This document shows, one piece after another, positions 63,136 to 64,000 of a stretch of DNA of 64,000 nt (position 1 is the first letter of the stretch; each line of letters starts with the position of its first letter). Origin of the DNA: Corallococcus macrosporus DSM 14697 (lineage in GTDB: Bacteria; Myxococcota; Myxococcia; Myxococcales; Myxococcaceae); assembly GCF_002305895.1 (NCBI RefSeq), contig NZ_CP022203.1, forward strand, positions 7,536,001 to 7,600,000, read 5' to 3'. Under the pieces are notes generated by a model. That model did no database searches. It was not told the origin of the DNA and saw only the letters and a list, made by a program, of their open reading frames with translations. Made by a program: the position numbers and the translations under genes.

Positions 63136-64000
63136 CTACGGCCGGGTGCCCTGCTGGATGCGCAGCTCCTGGATGCCCTTGAGCGTCCGGGGCGCCGTCA
63201 GCAGCACGTTCTGGTTGAGGAGCTTGCCGTCCACGGGGATGCATTGGCCCGACACGCAAGCGGTGTACGCGGGGCACGGCGACTGGCACTGGAAGGACTC
63301 GGGCGACACCTGACACGTCTCATCACAGTAGCCGGAGAGGCAGGCCTCATGCCGGATGCACGGCTGTCCGTCCGGGAGCTGGCACAGCTTCGTCGCGCCG
63401 CACTGCGAGGGCGGAGGACAGCCGGCGTTGCTGTCACAGCGCCCGTCATCGCGGCTGCACTTGCGCTCGGCGTTGCAGAAGAAGCTGGCGCAGTCGCGGT
63501 CGTTCTCACAGGCCTCCTCCGGCGCGAGGAGGCACGTGGGCGAGCCAAGCACGTCCACACACGTCAGCGCGCCCGGGCACTCCTGCGCGGCGGCGCAGTC
63601 CTTCCCCAGGGGCACCGTGCACCCCACGCCGGGCTCGCAGTGGCCGGTGATGCACTGGTCGCTCCGGGTGCAGGGCTGGCCTCGCGACGCCAGGCACACG
63701 CCGCCGTCCACCTGCGTCGCGCACGTCAGGCCCCGGCCACAATGGCCATCCGGACAGGGGGCGCCGGGCCCCGGATGCCGGGCCTTGTCCGCGGCGAGCA
63801 GGGAGGCCACCGTCCCGAGCAGGATGAACGTCCCCACCGCGATGACGGCCCGGTTCATGGAGCGCGCCTTCGCGGCGGCCGGCGCGGCCACCACCTCGGC
63901 GGTGACGACGGGCCCCAGCGCGAAGCGCGCGTCCGGCCGGTCACAGTCCTCCACGCGCAGGTGGAAGGCGAAGTGACCCGCCGGCGTCCCCGCGGGCACG
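63136..64000 (-). CDS. Cys-rich repeat membrane-anchored protein (5' part beyond window)
   Basis: At least 287 residues. A soluble N-terminal part (VEDCDRPDARFALG), one transmembrane helix (AVIAVGTFILLGTVASLLAA), then about six short disulfide-rich units: PCPDGHCGRGLTCA, PCTRSDQCITGHCEPGVGC, ACENDRDCASFFCNAERKC, PCIRHEACLSGYCDETC. They resemble EGF-like or dickkopf-like Cys-rich knots common in myxobacterial proteins. The frame is open to the window end, so the true start lies beyond 64000. Function unknown. Confidence 0.7.
   Translation of the reverse strand, partial: VPAGTPAGHFAFHLRVEDCDRPDARFALGPVVTAEVVAAPAAAKARSMNRAVIAVGTFILLGTVASLLAADKARHPGPGAPCPDGHCGRGLTCATQVDGGVCLASRGQPCTRSDQCITGHCEPGVGCTVPLGKDCAAAQECPGALTCVDVLGSPTCLLAPEEACENDRDCASFFCNAERKCSRDDGRCDSNAGCPPPSQCGATKLCQLPDGQPCIRHEACLSGYCDETCQVSPESFQCQSPCPAYTACVSGQCIPVDGKLLNQNVLLTAPRTLKGIQELRIQQGTRP

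Overview
The window is high-GC DNA with strong G/C preference at third codon positions. Its content points to a Myxococcaceae-type myxobacterium (Myxococcus or a close relative): several eukaryotic-type Ser/Thr kinases, many lipoproteins, TPR proteins and secreted proteases, and above all SitA/SitI-type polymorphic toxin-immunity genes, including a double-CXXCG immunity protein known to me only from myxobacteria. This assignment comes from gene content, not from a database search.

Layout. 1-9.6 kb is mostly housekeeping: a partial tRNA-dihydrouridine synthase, an M50 protease with a TPR tail, a fatty-acid desaturase, a ClC chloride channel/transporter, a glycosyltransferase, a GNAT acetyltransferase, a peroxiredoxin and a divergent SsnA-like amidohydrolase. 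9.7-19.1 kb carries two Ser/Thr kinases, a PHB-depolymerase-like lipoprotein, a YdjC/ChbG deacetylase, a hybrid histidine kinase, QueF and a phospholipase-D enzyme. 19.1-20.7 kb is toxin-immunity module 1 (REase-like toxin plus DUF3396). 20.8-28.0 kb holds Ppx/GppA with an HD domain, a zinc alcohol/formaldehyde dehydrogenase, a QueA-like/SDR pair divergent from an XRE-cupin regulator, a DUF4230 protein and a TPR protein. 28.1-29.5 kb is module 2 (SitA6-like toxin with a broken reading frame plus SitI6-like immunity). 29.5-36.5 kb has a DUF1059 protein, a large secreted protease, a PAS kinase-like/receiver protein, a DUF2270 protein and an isocitrate-type dehydrogenase with a textbook terminator.

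36.5-41.7 kb is an accessory island. It holds a gene fragment, module 3 (SitA5-like HNH toxin plus DUF2019), an IS66 remnant, a run of tandem repeats, a second gene fragment, and module 4 (DUF2380 HNH-like toxin plus an unrecognised partner). 41.8-49.9 kb returns to core genes: a SUI1/YciH factor, a VKOR-DsbA fusion, a cupin, YgfZ, an LppM-like lipoprotein, a small membrane/secreted cluster and the tyrosine-catabolic pair maleylacetoacetate isomerase/fumarylacetoacetase. 50-64 kb carries a secreted trypsin-like protease, a remarkable 1068-residue protein that appears to join a metzincin-like zinc-protease motif to a CHAT/caspase-like domain, SerA facing an FAD-linked oxidase, and several large repeat-built lipoproteins (calcium-binding D-rich repeats; carboxypeptidase-regulatory plus RCC1 repeats).

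The main theme is contact-dependent competition. There are four toxin-immunity modules, each with tightly coupled toxin and immunity reading frames, plus a possible secreted dual-protease effector with a small partner gene. Several genes look catalytically degenerate or truncated: the toxin-1 nuclease motif, the SitA6 frame, one ATPase domain, one receiver domain and the amidohydrolase metal site. No tRNA, rRNA or CRISPR array was seen.
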